64,000 nucleotides of DNA. Origin: Bradyrhizobium sp. NAS80.1. Lineage in GTDB: Bacteria > Pseudomonadota > Alphaproteobacteria > Rhizobiales > Xanthobacteraceae. Where the stretch lies: the NCBI RefSeq assembly GCF_001908205.1, contig NZ_LGHL01000041.1, positions 17,504 to 81,503 on the forward strand, written 5' to 3'. Positions 1 to 10,093 of this stretch are shown one piece after another; positions within the stretch are counted from its first letter, which is position 1; each line of letters starts with the position of its first letter. A program made the position numbers and the translations under genes. The notes beneath the pieces are model-generated. The model had not been told where the DNA came from, did no database searches, and worked only from the letters and a program-made list of their open reading frames with translations.

Positions 1-277
1 CGAGATGGCCGAAGGAGATGGTGTAGCCGTCCGGCGGCGATTGCACGGCGCGCCCGACGCCGATCGAGCCGCCTGCGCCGGTGACGTTCTCGATCACAAG
101 GGGCTGCCCGAGCGACACCCGCATCCGCTCGGCGAGCACGCGCGCCATTGCATCGGACGGACCGCCGGCCGCGAACGGCACGATGATGGTGATGGGATGT
201 GAGGGATAGTCGTCGGCGCGCGCGGCGCCAGCAACAGCGAGAATACCGATCAGCCCGGCCCAGATGGCCTTCTTCAT
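1..277 (-). CDS. Tripartite tricarboxylate transporter substrate-binding protein (TctC/Bug family), N-terminal part
   Basis: The reading frame starts at the ATG at 277 and runs off the left end of the window, so only the first 92 codons are present. Residues 1-22 form a signal peptide (MKKAIWAGLIGILAV, cleavage after ARA). The mature start DDYPSHPITIIVPFAAGG and the later VIENVTGAGGSIG and PPDGYT are the family hallmarks of periplasmic TctC/Bug solute receptors, which deliver carboxylates and similar small organics to a TctAB-type membrane carrier. The TctA and TctB partners are not in the window; many Bug proteins are orphans. The ligand cannot be predicted. Confidence 0.85.
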   Translation of the reverse strand, partial: MKKAIWAGLIGILAVAGAARADDYPSHPITIIVPFAAGGPSDAMARVLAERMRVSLGQPLVIENVTGAGGSIGVGRAVQSPPDGYTISFGHL

Positions 278-404
278 TGTCTTCTCCCCAGCGATATCAT
301 TGTTCTTTTTTGTCTCTTCCCGCGTACGGGAAGAGGGGTCGTTCGTGAAGAGGCGAAATGACGCGCCGAAGCGCGATTATCGCGCTCCGGCCCATCGGCT
401 TTGC

Positions 405-1646
405 CTAGAACTGCGTGTAATCGATCGGCTTGTGGCGATCGAGCGTGCGGGTGACCGGCGGCAGCGGGTACTTCAGGCCGGTCGCGCAGTTGAACAGCAT
501 GACGCGGTCGGTCTTGCTGACCCGGCCGTCGGCAAGGCTTTCCTTGTAGGCGGCGTAGGTGGCGGCGCCTTCGGGGCACAACAACAGCCCCTCCTCGCGC
601 GCGACCTCGTTCAGCGCCGACGAAATTTTGTCGTCGTCGACCGCAATCGCAAAACCCTTGCTCTCGCGCACAGCGCGCAGGATCAGGAAGTCGCCGATTG
701 CCTGCGGCACGCGGATGCCGGAGGCGATGGTGTGGGCGTCCTCCCAGCGTGTCGCGTGCTCCGTGCCGGCGTCATAGGCGCGCACCATCGGCGCGCAGCC
801 CGAAGCCTGCACAGCGACCATGCGCGGGCGCTTCGAGCCGATGAAGCCGATCTTCTCCAGCTCATCGAAGGCCTTCCACATGCCGATCAGGCCGGTGCCG
901 CCGCCGGTCGGATAGAAGATCACGTCGGGCACGTCCCAGCCGAGCTGCTCGGCGAGTTCGAGACCCATCGTCTTCTTGCCTTCGATGCGGTACGGCTCCT
1001 TCAGCGTCGAGGTGTCGAACCAGCCGACCTTGGCCTTGCCCTCGCCGACGATCTTGCCGCAATCGTCGATATAGCCGTTGACGCGGTAGACGGTCGCGCC
1101 CTGGAGCTCGATCTCGCTGACATTCACCTCGGGCGTATCGGCCGGGCAGAAGATCGTGGTCTTGATGCCGCAGGACGTGGCGTAGGCCGCCAGCGCCGCG
1201 CCAGCGTTACCGTTGGTCGGCATCGCCATGTGCTTGATGCCGAGCGCCTTGCCCATCGACACCGCCATCACGAGGCCGCGCGCCTTGAACGAGCCGGTCG
1301 GCAGGCGTCCCTCATCCTTCACGATGATCTCGCCGCCACCAAGCTTGGCGCCGAGCTTCGGCAGCCGGATCAGCGGCGTGGTCACTTCGCCGAGCGAGAC
1401 GATGTCCTTGCATTTGCGCACCGGCAGCAGCTCGCGGTAGCGCCACATATCGCCGGGGCGTTGGGCGAGCGCGTCCTTGGTCAGCGCTTTCTTCACGCCC
1501 GCGAGGTCGTAGCGCACCAGGAGCGGCTTGCCGGCCTTGGAGAGGTTGTGGACCTGGTCCGCCGCGTAGTGATCGCCTTCCATCGCGCATTCGAGATGGG
1601 TGACGAAGGTCGGGCGTTCGATGGTAAGATTGTCGTTGTCCTGCAT
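405..1646 (-). CDS. thrC: Threonine synthase (PLP-dependent)
   Basis: This 413-residue protein belongs to fold-type II PLP enzymes; threonine synthase converts O-phosphohomoserine to threonine in the cytoplasm. The motif KDEGRLPTGSFKARG holds the PLP-binding lysine, PTNGNAGAALAAYA is the substrate/phosphate loop, and TGGGTGLIGMWKAF the cofactor phosphate cradle. The ATG at 1646 is chosen because upstream in-frame sequence runs into the repeat at 1687-1797 and reads as non-coding. It lies downstream of lpdA on the same strand but behind a 176-base gap containing that repeat, so it is probably transcribed separately. Related dehydratases and diaminopropionate lyases share the fold, so the exact substrate is inferred. 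Confidence 0.82.
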   Translation of the reverse strand: MQDNDNLTIERPTFVTHLECAMEGDHYAADQVHNLSKAGKPLLVRYDLAGVKKALTKDALAQRPGDMWRYRELLPVRKCKDIVSLGEVTTPLIRLPKLGAKLGGGEIIVKDEGRLPTGSFKARGLVMAVSMGKALGIKHMAMPTNGNAGAALAAYATSCGIKTTIFCPADTPEVNVSEIELQGATVYRVNGYIDDCGKIVGEGKAKVGWFDTSTLKEPYRIEGKKTMGLELAEQLGWDVPDVIFYPTGGGTGLIGMWKAFDELEKIGFIGSKRPRMVAVQASGCAPMVRAYDAGTEHATRWEDAHTIASGIRVPQAIGDFLILRAVRESKGFAIAVDDDKISSALNEVAREEGLLLCPEGAATYAAYKESLADGRVSKTDRVMLFNCATGLKYPLPPVTRTLDRHKPIDYTQF

Positions 1647-1686
1647 GGGTTCATCCCTCTTGTTGTTCTGATGTTTCAGTGTCTGA

Positions 1687-1797
1687 CCGTCACCCTGAGG
1701 TGCCGAAGCGAAGCGGAGGCCTCGAAGGGCGACGGCCCGGCTGCGCCACGGCCGTACATCCTTCGAGGCTCGCTTTGCTCGCACCTCAGGATGACGG
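1687..1797. repeat. Imperfect inverted repeat between thrC and lpdA
   Basis: Outer arms CCGTCACCCTGAGGTGC (1687-1703) and its complement at 1781-1797 pair over 17 bases with one mismatch. An inner pair, CCTCGAAG / CTTCGAGG, extends the hairpin. Related sequence, including CATCCTTCGAG and CTCAGGATGA, recurs at about 11797-11931, so this is one of a dispersed family of non-coding palindromic elements of the type common in Bradyrhizobium intergenic regions. It may also slow or stop transcription leaving lpdA. Confidence 0.75.
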
Positions 1798-1821
1798 ATC
1801 GGCCGACGCGGCCGTCGTCCG

Positions 1822-3243
1822 TCAAATATTCAGCACCCTTCCATACGCATCCAGCACGGCTTCCTTCATCATCTCCGACAGCGTCGGATGCGGGAACACC
1901 GTGTGCATCAGCTCTTCCTCCGTTGTCTCCAGGTTCATGGCGACGACATAGCCCTGGATCAACTCGGTGACCTCCGCGCCGACCATGTGGGCGCCGAGGA
2001 GCTGGCCGGTCTTCTTGTCGAAGATGACCTTGACCAGGCCCTGGTCCTCGCCGAGCGCGATTGCCTTGCCGTTGCCGACGAAGGGGAAGCGACCGACGCG
2101 GATCTCGCGGCCGTTCTCCTTGGCCATGGCTTCCGTCAAACCGACCGAGGCGACCTGCGGATTGCAATAGGTGCAGCCGGGGATCATCAGCTTGTCCATC
2201 GGATGCGGATGCAGGCCCTTGATCGCCTCGACGCAGATCACACCCTCGTGCTCGGCCTTGTGAGCCAGCATCGGGGGACCCGCGACGTCACCGATCGCGT
2301 AGATGCCGGGAACGTTGGTCTTGCCGTAGCCGTCGATCACGATGCAGCCGCGGTCGGTCTTCACGCCGAGCTTCTCGAGGCCGAGATTCTCGATGTTGCC
2401 GACCACGCCGACGGCCGAGATCACGCGTTCGAACTCGGTCGTGACGGGCTTGCCCTTGCCGTCATCGATGGTTGCGACGACGCTGTCGGCCTTCTTGTCG
2501 AGCTTGGTCACCTTGGTCGAGGACATGATCTTGAGGCCCATCTTCTCGAAGCGTTTTCGCGCAAGGCCAGCGATCTCCGCGTCCTCGACGGGGAGAATTT
2601 GCGGCAGCACCTCGACCACAGTGACGTCGGATCCCATGGTGTGGAAGAAGGACGCGAACTCGATGCCGATGGCGCCTGAGCCGACCACCAGCAGCGATTT
2701 CGGAATCCGCTCCGGGATCATGGCCTCAAAATAGGTCCAGACCAGCTTCTGGTCGGGCTCGAGCCCGGGTAGCACGCGCGGCCGCGCACCGGTCGCGACG
2801 ATGATGTGCTTGGCCTGGTAAGTCCCCTCGCCGAGCGTGCCCTTCGGCGCCTCGACGTCGGACTTCTTCACGGTGACCTTGCCGGGGGCGTCGATCGAGG
2901 CGGCGCCCCAGATCACGCTCACCTTGTTCTTCTTCATCAGGAAGCCGACGCCGTCGTTGAGCCGTTTCGAGACGCCGCGCGAGCGCTGCACCACAGCCTT
3001 CGGATCGAAGGAGACCTTCTCGGCCGAGAGGCCGTAATCCTTGGCGTGCTGCATATAGTGATAGATCTCGGCCGAGCGCAGCAGCGCCTTGGTCGGGATG
3101 CAGCCCCAGTTCAGGCAGATGCCGCCGAGATACGACTTCTCGACGATCGCGGTCTTGAAGCCGAGCTGGGCGGCGCGGATCGCGGTGACATAGCCGCCGG
3201 GACCGGAGCCGATGATGATGATGTCGAAAGACGTGTCGGCCAT
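1822..3243 (-). CDS. lpdA: Dihydrolipoyl dehydrogenase (E3 component)
   Basis: This 473-residue flavoprotein reoxidises the dihydrolipoyl groups of 2-oxoacid dehydrogenase complexes with NAD+. The N-terminal FAD site is IIIIGSGPGGYVTAIRAAQ. The redox disulfide is in GGICLNWGCIPTKALL, a Trp-containing variant of the usual CLNVGCIP. The NAD site is VVGSGAIGIEFA, the second FAD motif is GIYAIGDVAG, and the C-terminal catalytic pair is in HPHPTLSE. The ATG at 3243 has GGGAG 6 bases upstream; an in-frame ATG at 3255 is the alternative. It ends the pdh gene run, as expected for the E3 of this complex. Confidence 0.96.
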   Translation of the reverse strand: MADTSFDIIIIGSGPGGYVTAIRAAQLGFKTAIVEKSYLGGICLNWGCIPTKALLRSAEIYHYMQHAKDYGLSAEKVSFDPKAVVQRSRGVSKRLNDGVGFLMKKNKVSVIWGAASIDAPGKVTVKKSDVEAPKGTLGEGTYQAKHIIVATGARPRVLPGLEPDQKLVWTYFEAMIPERIPKSLLVVGSGAIGIEFASFFHTMGSDVTVVEVLPQILPVEDAEIAGLARKRFEKMGLKIMSSTKVTKLDKKADSVVATIDDGKGKPVTTEFERVISAVGVVGNIENLGLEKLGVKTDRGCIVIDGYGKTNVPGIYAIGDVAGPPMLAHKAEHEGVICVEAIKGLHPHPMDKLMIPGCTYCNPQVASVGLTEAMAKENGREIRVGRFPFVGNGKAIALGEDQGLVKVIFDKKTGQLLGAHMVGAEVTELIQGYVVAMNLETTEEELMHTVFPHPTLSEMMKEAVLDAYGRVLNI

Positions 3244-3260
3244 GGCGGCTCCCATTCAAC

Positions 3261-3491
3261 TCAAACCGTTGCGCCGCGAGCGCGGCGTTTTGAAATGATC
3301 GACCTGACCAGCCATTCGATGACGCAGATCGAGGTCAGAATCGCAAAGCCGATGAAGGCGACTGGCTGGGCAATACTGCGCGAGAGCTGTTCCCCGCAGA
3401 AGAACGCGTCGTGCAGCACTTCGGTGCCGATCGGGCTGACGAGGATGATGATCGACAGCAGCATCGCGATCCAGGGCCAGCGTGTTCGCAT
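3261..3491 (-). CDS. Small two-helix membrane protein between pdhC and lpdA
   Basis: This 76-residue protein has no family I can name. Two hydrophobic stretches are visible: about residues 7-22 (IAMLLSIIILVSPIG) and 40-60 (QPVAFIGFAILTSICVIEW), with a basic C-terminus (SKRRARG). It sits between pdhC (end 3516) and lpdA (start 3243) on the same strand with gaps of only 24 and 17 bases, so it is almost certainly co-transcribed with the pyruvate dehydrogenase genes. No link between a membrane protein and the soluble complex is established; the role is unknown. Confidence 0.75.
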   Translation of the reverse strand: MRTRWPWIAMLLSIIILVSPIGTEVLHDAFFCGEQLSRSIAQPVAFIGFAILTSICVIEWLVRSIISKRRARGATV

Positions 3492-3515
3492 TCAACCTGG
3501 TCCCTTCGCGCGACG

Positions 3516-4871
3516 TCAGACCATCATCATGACAGGGTTTTCGATCAGCTGTTTGAACGCGCCGATCAGCTCGGCGCCGAGCGCGCCGTCGATGGCGCGG
3601 TGATCGCAGGACAAGGTCACGCTCATCATGTGCGCGATCTCGATCTTGCCATCGCGCACGACGGGGCGTTCCTCGCTGGTGCCGACCGCCAGGATCGTGG
3701 CGTGCGGCGGGTTGATCACGGCGGTGAAGTGGCTGATGCCGTACATGCCGAGGTTGGATACGGCCGTGGTGCCGCCCTGATATTCCTCGGGCTTCAGCTT
3801 GCGCGAGCGGGCGCGCGCGGCAAAATCCTTCATCTCGTTGGAGATGGTGGAGAGCGTCTTGGTCTCGGCCTTGCGGATGATCGGCGTGATCAGGCCGCCG
3901 GGCATCGCCACCGCAACGCCGACGTCGGAATGGTGATGCTTGACCATGCCGGACTCGGTCCAGCTCACATTGCAGTTCGGGATCTTCTGCAGCGCGACCG
4001 CCATCGCCTTGATGACGAAGTCGTTGACCGAGATCTTGTAGAGCGGCTTCTTCTCCTTGTCCTTCGGAGCGGCGGCGTTGATCTCCTCGCGCGCGGCGAG
4101 CAGCTTGCCGATGTCGCAGTCGATGGTGAGGTAGAAGTGCGGAACGTTCTGGATCGACGCAGTCAGCCGCTGTGCGATCGTGCGGCGCATGCCGTCATGC
4201 GGGACGATTTCGTAGGAGCCGGGCTCAAACAGCGAAAGAATCTGCTTGTCCGACATGGTCGGCGCGATCGAGGGCGCACCAGACGGCGCCGCGGCGGGTG
4301 CCTTCAGGCCCTTGCCGGACTTGGCCTGCTCGACGTCGCGCGCGACCACACGGCCGTGCGGGCCGGTGCCGGCGACCATCCCGACATCGATGCCGGCTTC
4401 CTTGGCGAGACGCCGCGCCAGCGGCGAGGAGAACACGCGGCCGCCCTGGCCATTGCCCTGCGCGGCGGGAGCGGCAGCCTGCTGCGCAGGTGCGGGCGAC
4501 GGTGCAGCCTTGGGCGCGGCAGGCGAAGGAGCCGGTGCAGCAGCGGGAGCTTCAGCAGCCTTCTCGGCGGACTTGGGCGGCGCGGCCGAAGCGCTGGGCT
4601 TCGCGGCACCAGCGGCCTTAACGTCCTCGCCCTCGCCGGCGAGCACTGCGATCACGTCGTTGACCGGGACGTCCTGCGTGCCCTCGGGCACGAGGATCTT
4701 GGCAATCGTGCCTTCGTCGATGGCCTCGACCTCCATCGTCGCTTTGTCGGTCTCGATCTCGGCGATGACATCGCCGGATTTGACCTTGTCGCCTTCCTTC
4801 TTCAGCCACTTGGCGAGGTTGCCCTTCTCCATCGTCGGCGAGAGAGCTGGCATCAGGATGTTGATGGGCAT
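3516..4871 (-). CDS. pdhC: Pyruvate dehydrogenase E2, dihydrolipoamide acetyltransferase
   Basis: This 451-residue core enzyme transfers the acetyl group from lipoate to CoA. Domain order: one lipoyl domain (1-80) with the lipoylation motif [11 protein letters not shown]; an Ala/Pro-rich flexible linker (about 85-140); a peripheral-subunit-binding domain starting VFSSPLARRLAKEAGIDVG (about 145-182); and the acetyltransferase domain with the catalytic motif CDHRAIDGALGAEL near the C-terminus. One lipoyl domain is the usual number for the alphaproteobacterial enzyme. The E1-beta subunit encoded upstream carries a second, nearly identical lipoyl domain. Confidence 0.96.
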   Translation of the reverse strand: MPINILMPALSPTMEKGNLAKWLKKEGDKVKSGDVIAEIETDKATMEVEAIDEGTIAKILVPEGTQDVPVNDVIAVLAGEGEDVKAAGAAKPSASAAPPKSAEKAAEAPAAAPAPSPAAPKAAPSPAPAQQAAAPAAQGNGQGGRVFSSPLARRLAKEAGIDVGMVAGTGPHGRVVARDVEQAKSGKGLKAPAAAPSGAPSIAPTMSDKQILSLFEPGSYEIVPHDGMRRTIAQRLTASIQNVPHFYLTIDCDIGKLLAAREEINAAAPKDKEKKPLYKISVNDFVIKAMAVALQKIPNCNVSWTESGMVKHHHSDVGVAVAMPGGLITPIIRKAETKTLSTISNEMKDFAARARSRKLKPEEYQGGTTAVSNLGMYGISHFTAVINPPHATILAVGTSEERPVVRDGKIEIAHMMSVTLSCDHRAIDGALGAELIGAFKQLIENPVMMMV

Positions 4872-4932
4872 GCTGACCTCACGAAGAACTTCTCAAAAGG
4901 TCGTCCCCGAAAGCGAAGACGACAGACCAGGT

Positions 4933-5385
4933 TTAGTTGCCGATGTCGCCCTGCCACAGGCGCTCATTGGCGGGATTGGAACGCCACGTCTTCATCATGG
5001 TGATGGAGCGATCGTCGGCAAGATCGATCCAGGGGATACCGAACTTGTCGAGGATGTCCTTGGAGCCCGGGAAAGTGACGGACTCCCCGATCACCACCAG
5101 CTGGACCTTGAACAAAGCGAGCGCGCCGGCGCACATCGAGCATGGCGACAGCGTGGTGTACATGACGGTGTCGTGGAAGGAGATCACGCCGGCTTCGCGC
5201 AGGCAGCTCATCTCGCCGTGCAGGATGACGTTCTTTTCCTGCACGCGGTTGTTGTGGCCGCGGGCGATGATCTTGTTGTCGCGCGTCAGCACGGCGCCGA
5301 TCGGCAGGCCGCCCTGCGCAATCGAAGCCTCCGCCTCGCGGATCGCCTCCAGCATGAAGTCGAAATGGTGGGATTCGATCGCCAC
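4933..5385 (-). CDS. Nucleoside/cytosine deaminase of the yeast FCY1 type
   Basis: This 150-residue zinc-dependent deaminase of the CDA superfamily has HGEMSCLREAG in place of the bacterial H(A/C)E motif and TLSPCSMCAGAL as the PCxxC zinc motif. From memory, these stretches and the C-terminal VVIGESVTF, ADDRS and WQGDIGN parallel yeast cytosine deaminase (HGEISTLE, TLSPCDMCTGA, VVGEN, DDERC, FEDIGE) more closely than bacterial TadA or guanine deaminase. There is no ATG at the N-terminus. The GTG at 5385 (VAIESHHFDF) is preceded by AAGGGG and starts two bases after the stop of the DUF5076 gene, so translation is probably coupled. Cytosine as substrate is inference. Confidence 0.82.
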   Translation of the reverse strand: MAIESHHFDFMLEAIREAEASIAQGGLPIGAVLTRDNKIIARGHNNRVQEKNVILHGEMSCLREAGVISFHDTVMYTTLSPCSMCAGALALFKVQLVVIGESVTFPGSKDILDKFGIPWIDLADDRSITMMKTWRSNPANERLWQGDIGN

Positions 5386-5387
5386 GA

Positions 5388-5690
5388 TCAGTGCCCCTTC
5401 CCGCGTGGCGTCGTGGTGCCGGTGTCGGTGGGACGCTCGATTTCCGCCTGGAACATCTCGAGGATCCGGCTCAGCGCATCCTCCTCGGTATATTCGCTCT
5501 CGCGCGCATAGGCGCGCGCGGCGTGGCGGGCGAGATCGACGAGCAGCAAGCCCCACATGTCAGGCTCCTCGAAGGCGCGCTGGAACGCCATCGACAGCCC
5601 GCCGTCCAGCACGAACACGCGCAGGATCTCGACCGCATCGTCGCGGGCGATGACATCGGGCGGCAGTGGCTGCTCCTTCGGGCCCGCCAT
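5388..5690 (-). CDS. DUF5076 domain-containing protein
   Basis: This small acidic cytoplasmic protein of 100 residues has no signal or membrane segment. The core VEILRVFVLDGGLSMAFQRA followed by MWGLLLVDLARHAARAYA matches my memory of the DUF5076 family, which accompanies pyruvate dehydrogenase genes in Bradyrhizobiaceae. It starts 3 bases after pdhB ends and its stop lies next to the deaminase start, so it is embedded in the pdh operon. Function unknown. Confidence 0.8.
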   Translation of the reverse strand: MAGPKEQPLPPDVIARDDAVEILRVFVLDGGLSMAFQRAFEEPDMWGLLLVDLARHAARAYARESEYTEEDALSRILEMFQAEIERPTDTGTTTPRGKGH

Positions 5691-5693
5691 GGT

Positions 5694-7082
<1,389 letters not shown>

Positions 7083-7111
7083 ATCGACTCCAAAAGAAAG
7101 CTTGCGCGCGT

Positions 7112-8134
7112 TCAGCGGTAAACGTCGGTCCAGAGCTCGGCGGCATCCGGCTCGGGATCATGCTGGGCAAAGTCGGCAGACGCGTTGACGATGTCGCGCA
7201 CCTCGGCGTCGATCGCTTTCAAATCCTGCTCGCTGACCTTGGTCGCCAGCAGGCGGTTGCGCACCTGCTCGATCGGATCCTGGTCGTGACGAACCTTCTC
7301 GACCTCCTCACGCGTGCGATATTTTGCAGGGTCGGACATCGAGTGGCCGCGATAGCGGTAGGTCTGCATCTCCAGGATGAAGGGGCCCTTGCCGGCGCGG
7401 CACCAGGCCGCGGCCTCCTCGCCCGCGGCTTTCACTGCGCGGACGTCCATGCCGTCGACCTGCTTGCCGGGGATGTTGAAGGATGCGCCGCGCTTGGAGA
7501 AGTCCTGCTGGGCGGAGGCGCGCGAGACTGCGGTGCCCATGGCGTAGCGGTTATTCTCGATGACGTAGATCACCGGCAGCTTCCAGAGCTCCGCCATGTT
7601 GAAGCTCTCATAGACCTGGCCCTGGTTGGCCGCGCCGTCGCCGAAATAGGTGACGCTGACATTGTCGTTACCACGATAGTGGTTGGCGAAGGCGAGACCG
7701 GTGCCGAGCGAGACCTGGGCGCCGACGATGCCGTGCCCACCGTAAAACTGCTTCTCCTTGCTGAACATGTGCATGGAGCCGCCCTTGCCCTTGGAATAAC
7801 CGCCGCGGCGGCCCGTGAGCTCGGCCATGACGCCGTTGGCGTCCATGCCGGTGGCAAGCATATGGCCGTGATCGCGATAGCCGGTGATGACCTGATCGCC
7901 CTCTTTCAGGGCCATCTGCATGCCGACCACCACGGCCTCCTGGCCGATATAGAGATGGCAGAAGCCGCCGATCGCGCCCATGCCGTAGAGCTGGCCGGCC
8001 TTTTCCTCGAACCGCCGGATCAGAAGCATGTCGCGAAGGGCCTTGAGTTCCTGCTCCCTGGTGAATTCCGGGGGCGAACCGCCGTCGGTCTTGTCCTGTG
8101 CAGCGCCTGCGGCGGCTTTCTTGGGTGCGGCCAT
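7112..8134 (-). CDS. pdhA: Pyruvate dehydrogenase E1 alpha subunit
   Basis: This 340-residue thiamine-diphosphate-binding subunit carries the ThDP motif [17 protein letters not shown] continuing to VIENN, the substrate/active-site region [12 protein letters not shown] and the conserved loop [15 protein letters not shown]. An Ala/Lys-rich N-terminal tail (about 15 residues) precedes the fold. It is the first gene of the pdh run, and 268 bases separate it from the aldehyde dehydrogenase upstream, so the operon promoter should lie in 8135-8402. I could not pick a convincing -35/-10 pair there. Confidence 0.96.
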   Translation of the reverse strand: MAAPKKAAAGAAQDKTDGGSPPEFTREQELKALRDMLLIRRFEEKAGQLYGMGAIGGFCHLYIGQEAVVVGMQMALKEGDQVITGYRDHGHMLATGMDANGVMAELTGRRGGYSKGKGGSMHMFSKEKQFYGGHGIVGAQVSLGTGLAFANHYRGNDNVSVTYFGDGAANQGQVYESFNMAELWKLPVIYVIENNRYAMGTAVSRASAQQDFSKRGASFNIPGKQVDGMDVRAVKAAGEEAAAWCRAGKGPFILEMQTYRYRGHSMSDPAKYRTREEVEKVRHDQDPIEQVRNRLLATKVSEQDLKAIDAEVRDIVNASADFAQHDPEPDAAELWTDVYR

Positions 8135-8402
8135 GGGAATTCCGGGTCAGAGAAAACTTCTGTCCTCTCTAACCCAACTCAAACGCCCTTGGAAAGCACC
8201 GCAGCGGCATGGCTCGACTTTCATTATGCCGCACTGCAACGTGGCCGAAATTTTGCAAAATCTTTCGCGCTAATCAGGTAACAAATCGATCGTGACCGGC
8301 GCACGCGCAGATTCGTGAAGACGTCAAGAAGCGTTGCGACAACCATGTCCCGACATTCAGAGAGGGAGGCACCGAAACGGCCCACCCTCTCCGCTTGCTC
8401 GA

Positions 8403-9912
8403 TCAGAAGAAGCCGAGTTTCTTCGGGCTGTAGCTGACCAGGAGATTCTTGGTCTGCTGGTAGTGATCGAGCATCATCTTGTGGGTCTCGCGTCCAACGC
8501 CCGACTGCTTGTAGCCGCCGAACGCGGCATGCGCGGGATAGGCATGGTAGCAGTTGGTCCAGACCCGACCGGCCTGGATGGCCCGGCCGAAGCGGTAGCA
8601 ACGGTTGGCGTCGCGGCTCCATACACCGGCCCCTAAGCCGTAGAGCGTATCGTTGGCGATCGCGAGCGCCTCATCATCGGTCTTGAAGGTCGTGACCGAG
8701 ACGACGGGACCAAAGATCTCCTCCTGGAAGATTCGCATCTTGTTGTGGCCCTCGAACACCGTCGGCTGCACGTAGAAGCCGCCGGCGAGATCGCCTGCGA
8801 GTTCGGCGCGTCCGCCGCCCGCGAGCACTTTGGCGCCTTCCTGCTTGCCGATGTCGATGTAGGAGAGGATTTTCTGCAGCTGAGGCCTGCGCGCCGATCA
8901 TGGTGTCGGCTGCACGCGGATCACCCTGCTTGATCGCGGCGACGCGCTTCAGCGCTCGCTCCATGAAGCGGTCATAGATATCGGCGTGGACCAGCGCCCG
9001 GCTCGGGCAGGTGCAGACCTCGCCCTGGTTGAGCGCGAACCTGACGAAGCCTTCGATCGCCTTGTCGAAGAAATCGTCGTCCTCGGCGGTGACGTCGTTG
9101 AAGAAGATATTCGGCGATTTGCCGCCAAGTTCCAGCGTGACGGGAATGAGATTCTGGCTGGCATATTGCATGATCAGCCGGCCCGTCGTGGTCTCGCCGG
9201 TGAATGCGATCTTGGCAATGCGCGGGCTGGATGCGAGCGGCTTGCCGGCCTCCAGGCCAAAGCCGTTGACGATGTTGAGGACACCGGGCGGCAAGAGATC
9301 GGCGATGATCTCGGCCCAGACCATGATCGAGGCCGGTGTCTGCTCGGCCGGCTTGAGCACCACGCAATTGCCGGCGGCGAGCGCGGGCGCGAGCTTCCAG
9401 CAGGCCATCAGCAGCGGGAAGTTCCAGGGGATGATCTGGCCGACCACGCCGAGCGGCTCGTGGAAATGATAGGCGATGGTGTCGTGGTCGATCTCGCCGA
9501 TCGATCCTTCCTGCGCGCGCACCACGCCGGCGAAATAGCGGAAGTGATCGATTGCGAGCGGCAAGTCGGCGGCGCGGGTCTCGCGGATCGGCTTGCCATT
9601 GTCCCAGGTCTCGGCAATCGCAAGGCGCTCGAGATTCTCTTCCATGCGGTCGGCGATCCGGTTCAGGATCGCGGCGCGCTCGGCGACGCTGGTGCGTCCC
9701 CAGGCGGCCTTGGCAGCATGCGCTGCGTCGAGGGCTGCCTCGACGTCGTGATGATCGGAGCGTGCGATCTTGCAGACGATCTGGCCGTTCACCGGCGAGG
9801 CGTTGTCGAAATACCTGCCGGAGATCGGCGCCACAAACTTGCCGCCGATGAAATTGTCGTAGCGTTCGGCGAAGGGAACCTGGGTGACGCCGAGGAATTC
9901 CACCTTGTTCAT
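8403..9912 (-). pseudogene. NAD-dependent aldehyde dehydrogenase, frameshifted
   Basis: The 5' frame (from the ATG at 9912) encodes a class-3-like aldehyde dehydrogenase with [20 protein letters not shown], the cofactor motif [20 protein letters not shown], and the catalytic cysteine in [15 protein letters not shown]. After MIGAQAS the sense switches frame near 8884. The other frame continues to 8403 with [28 protein letters not shown] and [15 protein letters not shown]. Comparison with the family pattern (QAS, then two or three residues, then QLQKILSY) suggests about 8 bases are missing. Repaired, the protein would be about 505 residues and resemble acetaldehyde dehydrogenases induced by AcoR-type regulators. 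One lies just upstream. Confidence 0.85.
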
Positions 9913-10025
9913 TGATCACTCCCGATGTTGATGTTGTGCGATCCATCGTGTGTTCACGACCTGCGCTAACGATCTCGCGGGAAGTGTTTTCTGTCAGCCC
10001 GGGCGGGAGCGATGGCCGGGCCGAC

Positions 10026-10045
10026 CTGTCGCAGTCCTGCGACAG
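10026..10045. promoter_or_regulatory. Perfect palindrome, candidate binding site of the AcoR-like regulator
   Basis: Arms CTGTCGCAG (10026-10034) and CTGCGACAG (10037-10045) are exact inverted repeats separated by 2 bases. The site lies 114-133 bases upstream of the aldehyde dehydrogenase start, between that gene and the Fis-type regulator. This is where an upstream activating site for a GAF/Fis activator is normally found. The assignment to this regulator is inference. Confidence 0.55.
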
Positions 10046-10093
10046 TCCTGGGCTATAGCCACAGGCAAGATGGGGCACTCGCGGCTTCCACAT

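Noticed and set aside
264..1970. Long plus-strand open frame (568 codons) over the threonine synthase gene
   Set aside because: It is antisense to a gene with clear PLP-enzyme motifs. Its translation is rich in Arg/His/Ala/Asp as expected from the complement of GC-rich coding DNA, and it has no domain pattern.
3411..5003. Plus-strand open frame of 530 codons
   Set aside because: It is antisense to pdhC; composition is that of a complementary frame.
9913..10025. Sigma-54 (-24/-12) promoter for the aldehyde dehydrogenase
   Set aside because: I searched for GG-N10-GC in a TGGCAC-like context because of the AcoR-like regulator, but found no acceptable match. The regulator also lacks the ATPase module.
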